Translations under genes and position numbers: made by a program
Shown here: positions 36,101 to 48,800 of the stretch, one piece after another
Position numbering within the stretch: position 1 is the first letter of the stretch
Layout: the number at the start of each line of letters is the position of its first letter
NCBI RefSeq assembly: GCF_002078875.1
Contig: NC_034438.1
Location: 20,181,700-20,245,699, forward strand
Reading direction: 5' to 3'
Length of the DNA: 64,000 nucleotides
From: Numida meleagris
Lineage: Eukaryota; Chordata; Aves; Galliformes; Numididae
The notes under the pieces: generated by a model
The model's input: only the letters and a program-made list of their open reading frames with translations
The model's database searches: none
Told to the model about the DNA's origin: nothing

Positions 36101-38039
36101 AAATATAGATGCATAGCTTATCTATAAATACAGCATATTTGGGAAGGTCTTAGCACTCACTGAAATACTGGAGCTTGGTATATGATTACATATAGTAGTG
36201 AACCACATAAAAGACAAGAAAATATATACATCTATCGCTGTGATTACTCTGTGTACATGAAACCCAGGTGGGAGATGTAGGTTTCCATGAAGCATACCAG
36301 TTTATTGTTAAGGCAGAATATCCTACTTTGAGTTAGAATTGCTAGTGATCTACAGCCTGTACTTCTTTCCAAAGGGATTTGAAGAGCTGTTTTAAGCTTT
36401 CAGTTTCTACTCATCTACAAGAGCTGTTCACAAGTTTCTTAATGATGGTTTATCAATATGGGAATTCACAACCTCTCTATAAATTGTCCAAAATCATCTA
36501 CACCTTTTCCTTATCGAACAGGCCAGAACTTTTCATCTGTCAAAGGTGTTTGCAATAGTACATGTGCAAAAAACTTAAGGGAAAAGCAGTTTGTTCGTTT
36601 TTGTTCTACTGTGAGGTTTGTTAACTATGTGTAAGGAAAGCTTTCCTGTTTCTTAAGGATTGTATATTGTATATGTAATTGGTGGAAGTGTGCTCAAAGC
36701 CTTAATTAAACATCCTTTACACTGGCTGTTGAAACACAAAAAACCTAGTTATTTACCTGATTCACAGGGAAGAATTACAAACACTTTAGATCTTCTGTCT
36801 AAATCAACAAGATTCATACTATATATATAACATCTCTTCTTCTCAAGTGTCTAATCAACACAAATCAAATGCATTTTCAAAACATGATTTGCCTGCCCTA
36901 TCCTTTGACATTGTAAAGTGGACCTATTATTTTATGGACTAAATTGGAAGAGTAATTTTTAGCATGCAGTGTGAAGATTTAATTGTGCATCTCTCATTAA
37001 AGCAAATGGAGATTGTGTTGTTAAATCACATTGCGCGTAACATTCCATATTCCCTTAAGTGTCCTTATGTTGCTGAACTGGGAAGAGGCTGAAAAAAGTA
37101 TGCACATGTATTTTGGTGAGGATCTGTCTAGGAGGCTTAATTTAGTTTTCAGGTCTGAGACCAACACTCTTGAATAACTGGTCTCATATGTGTAATCAGA
37201 CTAAACCAGCTGAACTCAAGCCTTTTAAGTGAGTAAGTTAAATAGCCAGAATTAGTTTAAATTAACAAGATGTTGTTTCTGTGCAGGACTTGGCCCAAGG
37301 ATAAATGTATCTGTAACAACTTGTTGAAGTAGTCCCTTCACATGCACTGATAAAATCTAGCAAGTGATTTTTAAAAGCTTGGAGCAGGTGAATTATTTGG
37401 CATTAGCACCATTCAAGCTTGACTTCATTTTTCCTACCCTTCTCAACATTTTTCCTTGTGTTTTTTTTTTTTAATTATTCTTGAATTTTTATTATAAGGT
37501 CTTCATCTAAAAACTTCTTATAGCCCCGGAACAAAAGAAGTAAACGTGAGGTTAGCAAAAAATGATTTTGACTATCACCAATATAGCTTTATCATAGAAC
37601 TACATTACTAAGATCAGCATTGGGTTCATACGAAGCTTTCTTGATGTGTGCACTTGCATCTTCTCATGACTAATTCCTTCCTAACCTGCTACAGAGCTCT
37701 TCTGAGACTGAAAGGAGAGAAGAGCAGAAGAAGTGGGGAACTGTGTTCTACTTCATCATCAGAAAACAGTAACAACAATTAGACTTCAAGAAAGAGCTCT
37801 GTAGGGAAACTCACTGGTGTATGCAGGACACGGGGATCTCAGCTAAGTATGAGTACTGTCCCACATCCCACAGATGCTTCACTGGATATACGAACATTTC
37901 AAGAGTATGAGGAGTTTCTGGGCAAATCTTTCCTATTCATCACTGTTATCTTTTTAGCTGGTGTCAGTGGTTTATCTTAAATGTATAATTTAAGTGTATG
38001 TATATTATATAAATATAAATGTATATTTATTATGTTGAC
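33171..38039. other. Unassigned sequence, 4.9 kb
   Basis: No gene or interspersed repeat recognised. The AT-rich stretch at 36930-37060 is flagged in the findings as a conservation candidate. Open frames at 34029-34388 and 35590-35910 have no domain. Confidence 0.5.
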
Positions 38040-38584
38040 CCATGACACCAGATGCTGGTGATATGGCAATAGAGGCTGAACTTTCCCACCAGTATTGCAT
38101 TACATTTCATTGCTGTGTGATAGATGGCAGCAGAGGGGCACTCCAACAAAATGGTGTCGGACATGGAAGTGTGGATGAAGCAAAGGTGTCTCTCTGAATT
38201 TCTCGATGAGGAAAAAAGGACGTCCACTGACATTCATTGACCCTTGCTGAATGTTTAAGGAGACCAAACAGTGGATGTGAGCACAGTGAGGTGGTGGGTG
38301 GTGGGTGGTGTGTTTCAGCAGTGGTGATAGTGACATGAAGGACACAACAAGCACAGCTGTCACCCCATGAAATGAAGAATGTCTTGAACACCTCATCTGT
38401 GTGAATTGGTAGATTATGACCAGTGGATGAACTGTGATTATGACCAGTGGACAACCAGATTACGAACTGTGTACAGAGCTGAATATCATCTTCAAAGCAC
38501 TGAAAATGATGGTGGTAGCATTAGAATATTTCAGAGTCTACCAGTTGGGTCCCACAAGCATTCACATAAGTTAAAGAACATCAC

Positions 38585-38804
38585 TTGCAAGTTTTTCAGG
38601 ACCTATTTAACAAATATGAGGCTGAAGATAACAGTTTCCTGGATCTCATCATTTCCAGTGATGATGAGATGTGGTACCAACATGATAAGCCAGAGTCAAA
38701 ACAGCAGTGCATGGACTGGCAACATGTGAATTCCCCATTGAAGAAAAAGTTCAAAATACAGCCCTTAGTGGGGGAAGAGATGTGCACTGTCTTTTGGGAT
38801 AAGA
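38585..38804 (+). pseudogene. Mariner transposase, N-terminal/central part
   Basis: The forward frame carries FQDLFNKYEAEDNSFLDLI, then SSDDEMWYQHDKPESKQQ and NSPLKKKFKIQPL. This is the central mariner transposase region: the first catalytic Asp lies in the DDEMW block (relatives have GDETW), followed by the ESK and P-x-KKKFK motifs and an interrupted TVFWD. The upstream helix-turn-helix DNA-binding part (38150-38580) is broken by stops and frameshifts. It ends at the CR1 insertion. Confidence 0.88.
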
Positions 38805-40174
38805 ATCATACAATCATAGAATGGTTTGAGTTGGAAGGGACCTTTAAGATCATCTAGTTCCAGCTCCTCTGCCACAGTCAGGGACACCTCCCGGTAGACC
38901 AGGTTGCTCAAAGCCCCATCCAGCCTGGCCTTGAATGCCTGCTGATGTCCCCGTTATCGAGGCGCATTCCGTCGGGGGCTAGCAATCTCCCCTCACTAGG
39001 GCCATTGCAACACAGACACCAACATGGGGATGCAGCAAATGGCGTTTATTACATTGTGAAAGCTCCTTAAGTACACCTCTTGCTTCGTCCCCGCCCCTTA
39101 AGTGTGTGTAAGATTTTCATCGCAGAGCAAGGGGAGGTCCTAACACGTCACATCCCGAGTCCCCGCTAATGCCTAATACAACAGCCTGCAGGGTGGGAGA
39201 ATCCACAACCTCACTGGGAACCTGTTCCAGTGTCTCACCACCCTCACTGTAAAGAACTTCCTCCTAACACCTAGTCTAAATCTACCCTCTTCCAGTTTAA
39301 AACCATTTCTTCTTGTCCTGTCACTACATGCCCTTATAAAAAATCCCACCCCAGTTTTCCTGTAGGCCCCCTTCAGGTACTGGAAGCCCACTATAAGGTC
39401 TCCTTGGAGCCTTCTTTTCTCCAGGATAAAGAGCCTCAGCTCTCTCATCCTGTCCTCAGGATGGAGGTGCTCCAGCCCTCTGATCATCTTTGTGGCCCTC
39501 CTCTGGACCTTCTCCAACAGCTCAATGTCCTTCTTGCCTTGGAGGCTCCAGAACTGGATGCAGTACTCCAGGTGGGGTATCACAAGAGCAGAGCAAAGGG
39601 GCAGAATCACCTCCCTTGACCTGCTGGTCATGCTTCTCTTGATGCAACCTAGGATACTGTTGGCCTTCTGGGCTGCAAGCGCACATTGCTGGCTCGTATT
39701 GAGTCTTTCTTCAACTGACAACCCCCAAATCCTTCTCCTGAAGGCTGTTCTCAATCCATTCTCCGTCCAACCTCTATCTGTGCTTGGGATTTCCACAACC
39801 CAGTTGCAGGACCTTGCACTTGGCCTTGCTGAACTTCATGAGGTTGGAATGAGCCCACCTCTCAAGCCTGTCCAGATCCCTCTGGATGGCATCTCTTCCT
39901 TCTGGCATGTCAACTGCACCACACAGCTTGGTGTCATCTGCAAACTTGCTGATGGTGCACTCAATCCCACTGTCCATGTCACCTCAATGATGTTAAATAG
40001 CACCAATTCCTGAGGAACACCACTCGTCACTGGTCTCTACTTGGACACTGAGCCACTGAACACAACTCTCTGAGTATGACCATCCAGCCAATTCCTAATC
40101 CAACGAGTGGTCCATCCATTAAATCCATCTTTCTCTGATTTGGTGACCAGAATGTCATGGAAGACAGTGTCAAA
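38804..40174 (-). mobile_element. CR1 LINE inserted in the mariner
   Basis: A 5'-truncated CR1 in antisense (~1.1 kb without the LTR it hosts). The 3' terminus is at 38804 (AATCATACAATCATAGAATGG, first 20 bases of that block). The ORF2 C-terminal tail runs 39190-39796 on the minus strand with few breaks (ECA-like [29 protein letters not shown]). The RT catalytic box FADDTKL, intact, is near 39910-39950. Truncation is at about 40174, where mariner sequence resumes in the correct register. A 241-bp LTR interrupts the 3' UTR at 38943-39183. Confidence 0.93.
38943..39183 (-). mobile_element. Alpharetrovirus-like (ALV/EAV group) solo LTR
   Basis: A 241-bp element with TG...CA ends, flanked by a perfect 6-bp duplication GCCTGC (38937-38942 and 39184-39189). 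Removing the element and one repeat restores continuous CR1 sequence. On the minus strand it has AATAAA (39045-39050) followed at once by CGCCATTTG, and then a TTGGTGTC block. This is the hallmark arrangement of the R/U5 region of avian leukosis-type LTRs. Six-base duplications are also characteristic of that genus. TACTTAAG upstream is a TATA-like candidate. It is rich in CpG, suggesting a young insertion. Size fits the short LTRs of the endogenous avian (EAV) group; the exact family needs a library search. Confidence 0.88.
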
Positions 40175-40574
40175 GGGGTGATCTTTCTGGATATTGTGGA
40201 ACCCGGACAAACTATCAGCTCTGACTGCTGCATCATGTCATTGACTAAGCTGAAGGCTCAAACTTCCAGTCAAGCCAGAGAAGATGATAGCCCTCCTTTT
40301 GCAACACGATAACACCAAGCCCCAAATCAGTTTGAATACCATGGAACACACTGCCAGTCTTGGCTGGACTGTCCTACCACACCCACTGCTTAGTCCACAT
40401 TCAGTGTCTTCTCACTTCCACCTGCTTGGGCTAATGAAAGATGGACTGTGTGGGCAAGATTTTTCTAGCAGCGATGCTGTCATAGCAGCTGTGAAACAGC
40501 GGTCAAGTCTGCTGGTGCAGGTTTTTATGAACACGGCATGCAGGCTCTTGTTTATCATTGACATAAATGCATAG
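40175..40574 (+). pseudogene. Mariner transposase, C-terminal part
   Basis: This resumes the protein after the CR1. LLLQHDNTKPQ (near 40300) holds the second catalytic Asp, and GWTVLPHPLLSP follows. Where the third catalytic Asp of the D,D34D triad should be (usually in a PSD block) the sequence reads VSSHFHLLG, so Asp is replaced by His. Together with the insertion and stops this makes the element inactive. The end of the protein (ACRLLFI...) and stop at 40574 are in the normal place. Confidence 0.88.
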
Positions 40575-40713
40575 CTACAGGTGGTGACTTAAGTTTAAAA
40601 ATAGTGGTTTGTAGCTGAGAATTTGCTCTATCAAATAGTGTTGTACTCTTTGTATCTTTCGTAGTTTCCATGGAGATAAATGGGACCCATTAATATCAGA
40701 GTGATTTATGTAG

Positions 40714-42624
40714 GCAGCCCTGCTTGACTTAAATCTGCTTTCCATCCCACCCTAGGTTACGAGTTTTGTACTATTTCCAAAGGAGGGAAATTTGCCACCT
40801 TCTCTGCTGCTCTACAATACATATGGAGTAGAATTCCATACATACAGGACTTCCACGTGGGCAGAAAAAAAATACAATGCACAATGGTCATAGAGCATCA
40901 TAGGTGCTTATTAGAGCACTACTTACTGGAGAAGGTAAAAGCATTCTCCATTGAGTCCAGAAAAACGAAAGCTAGAGATAGATATGACTACTGTGTATTG
41001 ATTAAGTAAGCTCTGGAGACTGCTCATGATGCACATTTTCCCAAGAGCAAAAAAGTAATTGAAATGTGGTCTTTTATTGGTTTGTTTTCTTCCATTTCCT
41101 TCTTGCAATATCCACTAGCATCATATTTGCTATATCTCAATTTTCCCTTCCTCTATATCTGCCAAGATTCTTACTTCAGTCTTCCTACCTCTTCCTGCCT
41201 CTGCACTGTTTCTTCACTTTCCTGTAGTCCAGCTATTTCACCGGTACTTTGCAACCTCCTCACACATGCTTTATGTACCTTTTTGCTGCTAGTTGGGCAA
41301 AAAAGCAGCAGGATTCAGATATGCAGCCTTCTGCCAAACACAGTGAAAAACGGTTGATTTCCCCTGCTCTGCTATAGTGGCGTTCGCCTCTCACCTCTAG
41401 GAAGCTGCTGATTAATAGGAGTTTGCTGTCCTTGAGAGAACTCCTCCGCTATCACACAAGTCTCCACCATTCTGGAAAACATGCTAAAAAGAAATGTAAT
41501 ATCTCCACAACATTTTGATATAAACTTATCAAGAATACATTTTAGACTGGAAATTAGAAGTTTAAAACTTTTAAGTTAAGATTCAAAGACAGCCTTCTGA
41601 CATGAATTGTGTAGAACAAGAAATATGATTTATTGATAATATATGCAACTTGATAACATAGTTGAAAAGGAAGCTTTACATGATATGACAGAAAAGAGAA
41701 TGTGATGTACACCATTAAAAGACAAGCTGAAGCACAGGATGATTCTCTCATAATGTTAAATCATAAAACAGTAATTTTCAGGAGCAGATGAATTCATGAC
41801 TGTTGAACCACTAGATGCAGACTTTCACCTGGGAACAAAGTAGAAACACTGCACATGTAACTAGGAAGCCAAAGAGTCAGCAGACTTCTTCAAAGGACAC
41901 ATTAAAGTGTTCTGTGAAGCCTTTACTTCTACTAGATTCAGACCATATTTTTGGCTTTATAGTGACTTTCAATATCTTTTAACTAGCATCAGTACCAACT
42001 GCCATTGACTGCCATCTGCCATTAAAGCCTCTTCTGAGTTATGCATCTTTATCCTTCTTTGATTTTATTAAGCTTATACACTTGTGCTGAGTTCAGAGAA
42101 GAGATGAAACAGGAAATAGCTAGGAGGAATCAAAAAGACTGAAGAAAAAGTCATAAAAATCCAGTGTGCTTTGATAGTTTGATGACAGGTAGCTGAAATG
42201 AATTTAACTACTGAGAATCCTTCTGCCAAAACTCTGTGCCAGAATGAATTTCTGTTTTTCATGTTTCCTTATCTTAGATTCAGGATGACCTTTAAGATGC
42301 CTATGAGCAGTATGACCTATGATACTGTTTTTTCTTCTTTTAATTAAAACAATCATCTCCTATGCACTTTTGTTTACTTTTCCATCCCTTAAAATAGAAT
42401 GGAACAATCCTGGAATGTAAATCACTCATGAGGCTTTCAACAGCCATTTAATCAGCTTTTCTGCAGTTCATGATGTATGCAAAATCAATTAAACCCATCT
42501 CCAATTCATGACTCATTGTTGTCCTTGGTTGTAAATAACTCATTGCAAAGTTTATACCTTGCTTCTCATCTCATTGAAATTTAAGACCTAGCTAGTGATA
42601 CAGCACACATTTTTCTCAGGTCCG
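40714..42624. other. Unassigned sequence
   Basis: No gene or interspersed repeat recognised; short frames only. Confidence 0.5.
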
Positions 42625-43060
42625 ACAGAATCACAGAATCACACTATCATAGAACAGTTTGGGTTAGAAAGGGCCTGAAAGACCTTTCAACACCCTGCTG
42701 TAGGCAGGAACACCTCCCTGCAGATGAGATTGCCCAAAGCCCTATTCAGCCTGGCCTTGAACATTTCCAGGGATGGGGCATCCATAACTTCTCTGAACAA
42801 CTTGTTCCAGTCCTCAACAGCCTCATAGTGAAGAATTCTACTAAGAATTCTACGATAAACCTATCCTCTCTTTAAAGGGCATTTAAAAGCCATGTAAAGC
42901 TGTCTCCCCTTATCCTATTACTACCCTACCTGAGTCCGTCCCCATCTTTCTTGTACAGTAATAAAATAATAATAAATCCTGGAAGGCTACTTTAAGGTCC
43001 TCCCAGAGCTCTCCCTTCTCTAGGCTAAATAACTTCATTTCCCTTCTCTTCAAGCTGAGT
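42625..43060 (-). mobile_element. CR1 LINE fragment, 3' end
   Basis: Starts ACAGAATCACACTATCATAG, then GTTTGGGTTAGAAAGGGCC, CATTTCCAGGGATGGGGC and CTTCTCTAGGCTAAATAAC. Antisense 3' UTR and ORF2 end, with a short internal duplication (AAGAATTCTACT, AAGAATTCTACG) at 42832-42852. Older than the copies at 32739 and 46743. Confidence 0.88.
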
Positions 43061-46000
43061 AGAATAATGCATGTTCACTGTTGAAATGCAAATATTTATT
43101 GAAACCACACAAATGCAGAAGCAACCTTAACATAAGTCAGTAGGTGGCATTTTTTCTTCTGCACTGATGTAAGTGAATGTATCATCTTTGCTCTGATGGA
43201 GCATCACGAGCAAAACATGAACTGGTACTAGAATACACAAGTTTGTATTTTTGGCAAAGCTGAAGAACCAGGATCACAGTCTACCTATAGAGCTTAAAAT
43301 GACTGTACTGTAACTGAGAAAGAGGCAACCACTGTTCTTACAGACCTCATCAAATTAACTTTGGTGCTAATTAACACAGCCTGTGCTGAAGATCATGAAA
43401 TCAAGGCTTTCACACAAGTACCATGATACCAAGAGTGGCTGATGTCCATGTTGCTAAGGTTTTGTTGTGCCTCAGATCCAAAATGCTTACATCAAAAATA
43501 GCTGATATTAGCAATTTTCCGATCACAGAATAAATTTACAGATTCTGTGGCATTGTCATAAGGTGTGGGACACTAGACTCTGTCATGTTGAAGAATTTCT
43601 ATATTGGAAAGTACAGTCCATATTACATGGACTACATATTGTCTGTATGTATGTATGTATGTAAAGCTGCTTTTGCATATTCTCTTGAATGTTTCTCCCT
43701 GATCATGATTGTTTTGTGTTTCTATATATTTTTTCCCATGACTGACAGTTATATATCACTAGTTGACGCATTGATTTATTTGTATGTCATGCAAGAATAT
43801 TTGTGTTTCAAGATACAAATTTTCAGTGCTGGCAATCCAAAACACAACATTTAAGGTTCAAGTAGTGTTCGCCTTCCCCTTACTTAGTTGAGAGTTTTGA
43901 GCAACCAATGTGTTATCTTGGTGTAATTTCCATATCCAAATATAAATAATAGTGAACAGGCACCCTTAGGACTGAGCAGGTAAAAATATAATTTTCTTAG
44001 ATTTTCTTGAGCCTGGAAGGTAAGTGTATTGTAGGACAGGATTTAAATTAATCTATTCTCTTCTGAAGTTTTCTATTTTAGCTTAAGAAAGGTGCCATCT
44101 GAGACAGCTGTTGCCCACTTTCAGTGCAAATAATTTTTTGATGACACAGAACAGTTAGTCCACTCAAGACAAACGAACTAGTAGAAATATTTGCAAAGAA
44201 ATTCTATTTACAAATAATCTTATCTTATTGAAAATAACTGGGCCACCATGCCAAGGGATAGCTCTCGAAAACAACCATCAAAGGTGTATGATCGAAAAAG
44301 CAGACCTGAAGTCTTCAAGTCTTCAAGCCTCCTCCTGTTAGGTGAGGGAAAGTCTCAGATAGTGTAGTTTAATGTTCAGCTCATGACTTTTGAGTCCTCT
44401 AAATGAAATATCCTGACCTTTCCCAACTCAGACTGGAATTGGCATTCATTTGACAACATATGGTGATGATGTCTGATGTACATAAAGAGGTATAAGAGGA
44501 GGGGAACATAGAAATTTGACAAGGATTTTATAGGGAGATTGGGAATAGGAGCCAGTGGGCAAGAGAAATTAGGCATGTCATTATGTAATTAAAGGGTGTA
44601 TCATTATACAAGACAAATGAAGTCTTCACAGGCATATCTTCTGACATATCATACTTGCTGAGTACTGAATTCCAAAATATTACTAACATTTTCTTACACC
44701 AGATATTAAAGAAATATTTTTCACATATAAATGCACATATCCACATGTAATTTAAAACATATAAAATACTTGTTTAAAGACCATAATTTTTTGCACAGTC
44801 AAGTATTGCAGAATCATGAAATGCCTAAATTAAGGGTCTCCAGGCAACTCAGTTTGCTCCCTTGTGTGAGTACATTAAAACAGAGTTAAATTCCAAGTTT
44901 CTAGGGCTGAAGTAGTGCTGTATATACCAACAGTAGAACAAGTTTTTTTGAAGATTTTTCCAGCTATCATGTTTGGGAGCTGTTGCAAGGAAATTCCTAC
45001 AAAAAGAGGATTTATGACAATGCTAGCAATCAGAGCCAGTAGAAGTATTGTGGGTGCCACTGACACTTTGATAGGCAAAACATTAAGAAGTGGCAAAAAA
45101 CACTGTCTTACTAACCGGACTGCTTCCTAAGGTATCCCTTCTTATCTAGCAGGTTTCAGAAGTCGAATTTCACAACTTTGTAATGAGGATTTTACAGCTA
45201 ATGCAATCTTTGAATCATGTTATTTAACTTACAATCATTTTTCACCTTGCTGCCCATATTTTGCTGTGCGAATTCATGAATGACTGTGGCAAAAATATTT
45301 AAGGTAATTTCTGGCTTTGTTTGTAAGAGCTGACAAAGTATGTTTTAGATTGGACTCAGTGATTCCCTTGGAAAACAAGCCAAAAAAAAAAGTGTCATAT
45401 GGAGAACAAGTTCATTAAAAAGTCACAGTCATTTTGTTTTACTTTTTGGAAACTGAAGGAAGGAGATGCTGTGGAGGCTGCAGGCTTAGTTAAACTGTAA
45501 TTAATAGTTCTAAATCATTCCAAATCAGATTGCAATTCCAAAGTACAGTAAGGTATCGGTTCATGAAAAGCAGCTTGACCAGAGATAATATTTAACTCTT
45601 TACACATTAAAGGTGGTGACAGTGCACATTCTATTTCTTCTTTCTGCACATTCATATTTGCACAGCCCCACTCATTTCAGAAGATGGTCAGTTCAGTCCT
45701 GTTAGCAGCTACAGAGCTTTATGCCCCTCAGTGCACACAATATATAAAATGTGCATTCACTTAAAAGTCATTGGCATCTTGGAACTCGTGGGAGACAGGG
45801 GAGAAGAAAGGCTCCTTCTGAGTCAAGATGCTTTTCCTCCAGATCCTGCTGTCCTGCAGAGAGCTTTTAGAAATTTCCCAGAGGCCTTGAGACATCTTCT
45901 GCAAACAATTATTTGTATCTGTCTGTATCCTCTTGTGGCCCACAGCACATATGTTTCCACAGACACCAGCCTAATAAAAATGTTGCGAGATACTGTAATG

Positions 46001-46742
46001 ACAAAAAATAGCTCTGGAGTTTTTTTTCACTTGCAGAGACAGCTGTGGTGTTTTTGTAGCGAGAGAGTCTGGAATCTTTGGGTCCATTTATGGCTATAAA
46101 TATTTTAAAACACAAGGGAAAAAGTCTTATTTTTCCGCTAAACTGAGATTTAGAACAAGCAAACTTCAGCTGTCATGCTTTCTCTCTGTCAAAATAAACA
46201 CCACAATGGTAGTAAAATTTGGGATATTCTTCTCAGAGATGTTGCTTTATGAGGAAAGAAATCCCAGTGCATCTGCCTCTTCAGTACTTGCCGATCTCTT
46301 ACTTCTCTGTGTAGATAAACATACACAACTGCCCCTTACTTCTGCAGTTTTTCCCAGCATGTCTCCTGTTTGCACAGTGCTAGGTTGACTCAAGGCTTGC
46401 ACTGTCCAGTGGAAGATCTAACACTTGAGAGGCACATTTCTGAGGAACAAGATTAAAAGCAGTACTTAACCCACTTAAACAGTCTGAAAGGACTTTCAGA
46501 TCTTCCCAAATTCAGTCAGGGGAAAACTGCATTCACATGCTTCACTCCTTCACTGAGATACTCATCCTCAGAATTGAAAAGCAGTCTTGAGCATTAACGG
46601 CTCCTGAGAAGAAAGCAGCAGGGAAACAAATGCTGCTTCTTCAACCTGTTGCTGAGGAAGGGAATTTGAGAGAGTGCCAAGAGACGTGGATGTTCTCCAG
46701 TTCCTTTTACCTACAATTCTCTAAAACCTTTTGGGGAAAAAG
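43061..46742. other. Unassigned sequence, 3.7 kb
   Basis: No gene or interspersed repeat recognised apart from a TGTA microsatellite at 43643-43663. Frames at 44875-45130 are open on both strands but show no domain. Confidence 0.5.
43643..43663. repeat. (TGTA)n microsatellite
   Basis: Five tandem TGTA units. Confidence 0.9.
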
Positions 46743-47338
46743 TCATAGAATCATAGAACCCTTAAAGTTGGAAGGAACCTCTGAAGGCCATCTAGTCCAA
46801 CTCCCCTGCAATGAACAGGGACACCCACAGCTAGATCAGGCTGCCCAGGGCCTTATCCAGCCTTGCCTTGAAAGTCTCCAGGGACAGGCCATCAACCACA
46901 TCTCTAGACAACCTATTCCAGTGACTCACCACCCTCTGTAAAATACTTTTTCCTTGTAGCCAAACTAAATCTATCCTCTTTGAGCTTGTAACCATTTCAC
47001 ATTGTTCTGTCATCACAGACCCTGCTAAAGAGTCTGTTCCCTTCTTTCCTATTGTTCCCCTTTAGATACTGACAGGCCGCTATCAGATCACCTTGGAGCC
47101 TTGTCTTCTCCAGGCTGAGCAGCTCCGGCTCTCTCAGTCTGTCTTGTAGGAGAGGTGTTCCATCCCTTGGATCATTTTTGTGGCCCTTCTCTGTACATGC
47201 TCCAGCAGGTCCATGACTCTCCTGTACTGCAGGCTCTGTATCTGGATGCAGTACTCTAGGTGAGGCCTCACCAGTGCAGAATGCCTTAATGGCTGGTTGG
47301 CTTTCTGGGCTGCTAGGGCACATTCCAGATTCATTTTG
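46743..47338 (-). mobile_element. CR1 LINE fragment, ~600 bp
   Basis: Starts TCATAGAATCATAGAACCC, then AAGTTGGAAGGAACCTCTG, CAATGAACAGGGACACCCAC and CTCCAGGGACAGGCCATC. It spans the antisense 3' UTR and ORF2 tail (HWNRLSRDVVDGLSLETFK on 46831-47016; RRATKMIQGMEHL near 47150) with frameshifts, truncated near the LAAQKAN motif at about 47338. Confidence 0.92.
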
Positions 47339-48664
47339 GTCTTAACAGTTATGCCTTATAGGATCATGACATTCCAACATCTTATCATTGCTTCCAAAAG
47401 CAGAACTGGTTTAAGTCTCTCTGACTCCAGGATTTTTATTTTTGAACTGTTGATTCAATCAGAAGATAGGCTGTACCCCTTGTTCCTGAGAAGCCTGAAC
47501 CACAATTGGTACGAAGCTTTGATACTTGGATGCTGTGTGGCCTTTATTTTCTTCAGAAAGGACCTTGTGTTGGTGGTTGTTGCTTCTCTGATGCAGTGGA
47601 ATCTTTCTCCTTTTCACTGGTGAAGGACCTGGCACAATTAGTTTTCAAGGACTTTCTCAAACCATGTGACTGATTTTTGAATTTTCTAGGTCCAACAAAC
47701 ACTTCTTTTTGGGACATTCTTTTGGAGTCACTCACGTTTTGGTTTCTGTCAAATCTTACATTCTCTGTACCACTTCATAACTCAAAAAACCTCTACAAAT
47801 ATCTGAAAAGGTTTCATCCCACTAAAACTGACAGATCTTGTCTAGTCATACTGAGCCAGTCCTAAGACACACTCCCGTTATGTGCTACAGACTGAGAACA
47901 GTGCAGAGAGACACACTGTGCCGAGGCAGGTGATAAATACCTGTCTCCTAGACATCTCTCCTACTCAGTACATGCAAGGGAAATTTACTGTTAAAAGTAA
48001 AGCTGTTTTCCATGACCATTGTCACGTGTACTTCATAGTTCTGTTTCAAGCAGATAGTCTCAGGCTGTCTGATTTCCCGAAGAGGCCAACAACAGCATGG
48101 CTGTTCTGGAAATGTCACTTCTCTGAAGCATGCATCAGGACTCCTCCTACACCCCAAGGACAAACACATCACTGCAGTGGCAGCCAGTACTGTCCCAGCA
48201 CCTTAAAATGAAAAACAAAGGAATACCTCTCCAATCTACTAGGAAGAAGTTCATCTCTAGAACTGTTTCATCCAGTATCAAATTCAACCATTAGCATTAA
48301 CGAATGTCTTGAGTTTTTGAACATGGTGTTAGACCATCAGCTAAGCCTCTCAAGCAGTGTCTATATCTGTGGTGTGAACAGTTATATAATCTATACTTTT
48401 CAGAAATTTCTACTCAGTAATTTACGAGTATCCTCATTTCACTTTAAAATAGTAACTCTGAATTTATTTCTGAAAGCTTTTTCTGGCTTAAATTTTGCTT
48501 GTGACAGGTACTTTTTTTCTTACCGCTCCAGAATTAGGCCAGTAATTTCTGCCATATGATTTTACAATTTAGAAAGAAAGCTTTCATCACAATGCTCACA
48601 AAAAAATGTTCAGTCATTTTATGGTAAGTTGTTTAATTTTCACGTAGCCTCACATATTAAAATG

Positions 48665-48800
48665 AAAAAAAAAAAAAAAGAAAAAGAAAGAAATTAGCAA
48701 AGCCATGCTAGAAAAATTTTGACATTAGAGGTTTTTGTTGTTCTTTGTTTTGTTTTGTTTTGTTTTTTAAATTTGTGGAAGGTTCGTTGTTGTTGTTGTT
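48665..48800. repeat. Low-complexity cluster: A-rich, (TTTTG)n, (GTT)n
   Basis: A14 followed by G-interrupted A tracts (48665-48692), about four TTTTG units (48746-48767) and five GTT units (48785-48800). Confidence 0.8.

Larger units (their letters stand above)
38040..40713 (+). mobile_element. Mariner DNA transposon split by nested insertions
   Basis: The two halves of one mariner flank a CR1: 38040-38804 and 40175-40713. The left half holds the 5' UTR-like and N-terminal transposase region; the right half holds the C-terminal catalytic region and 3' UTR, ending GTTTCCATGGAGATAAATG, then an altered terminus to about 40713. The right tail matches the mariner tail at 21838-22075. The left boundary is where similarity begins; the outer inverted repeat was not identified there. 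Without inserts it would be about 1.3 kb, the normal length for mariners. Confidence 0.85.

Noticed and set aside
44875..45130. A possible exon with frames open on both strands
   Set aside because: I could not recognise a domain or convincing splice sites; open length is within chance.
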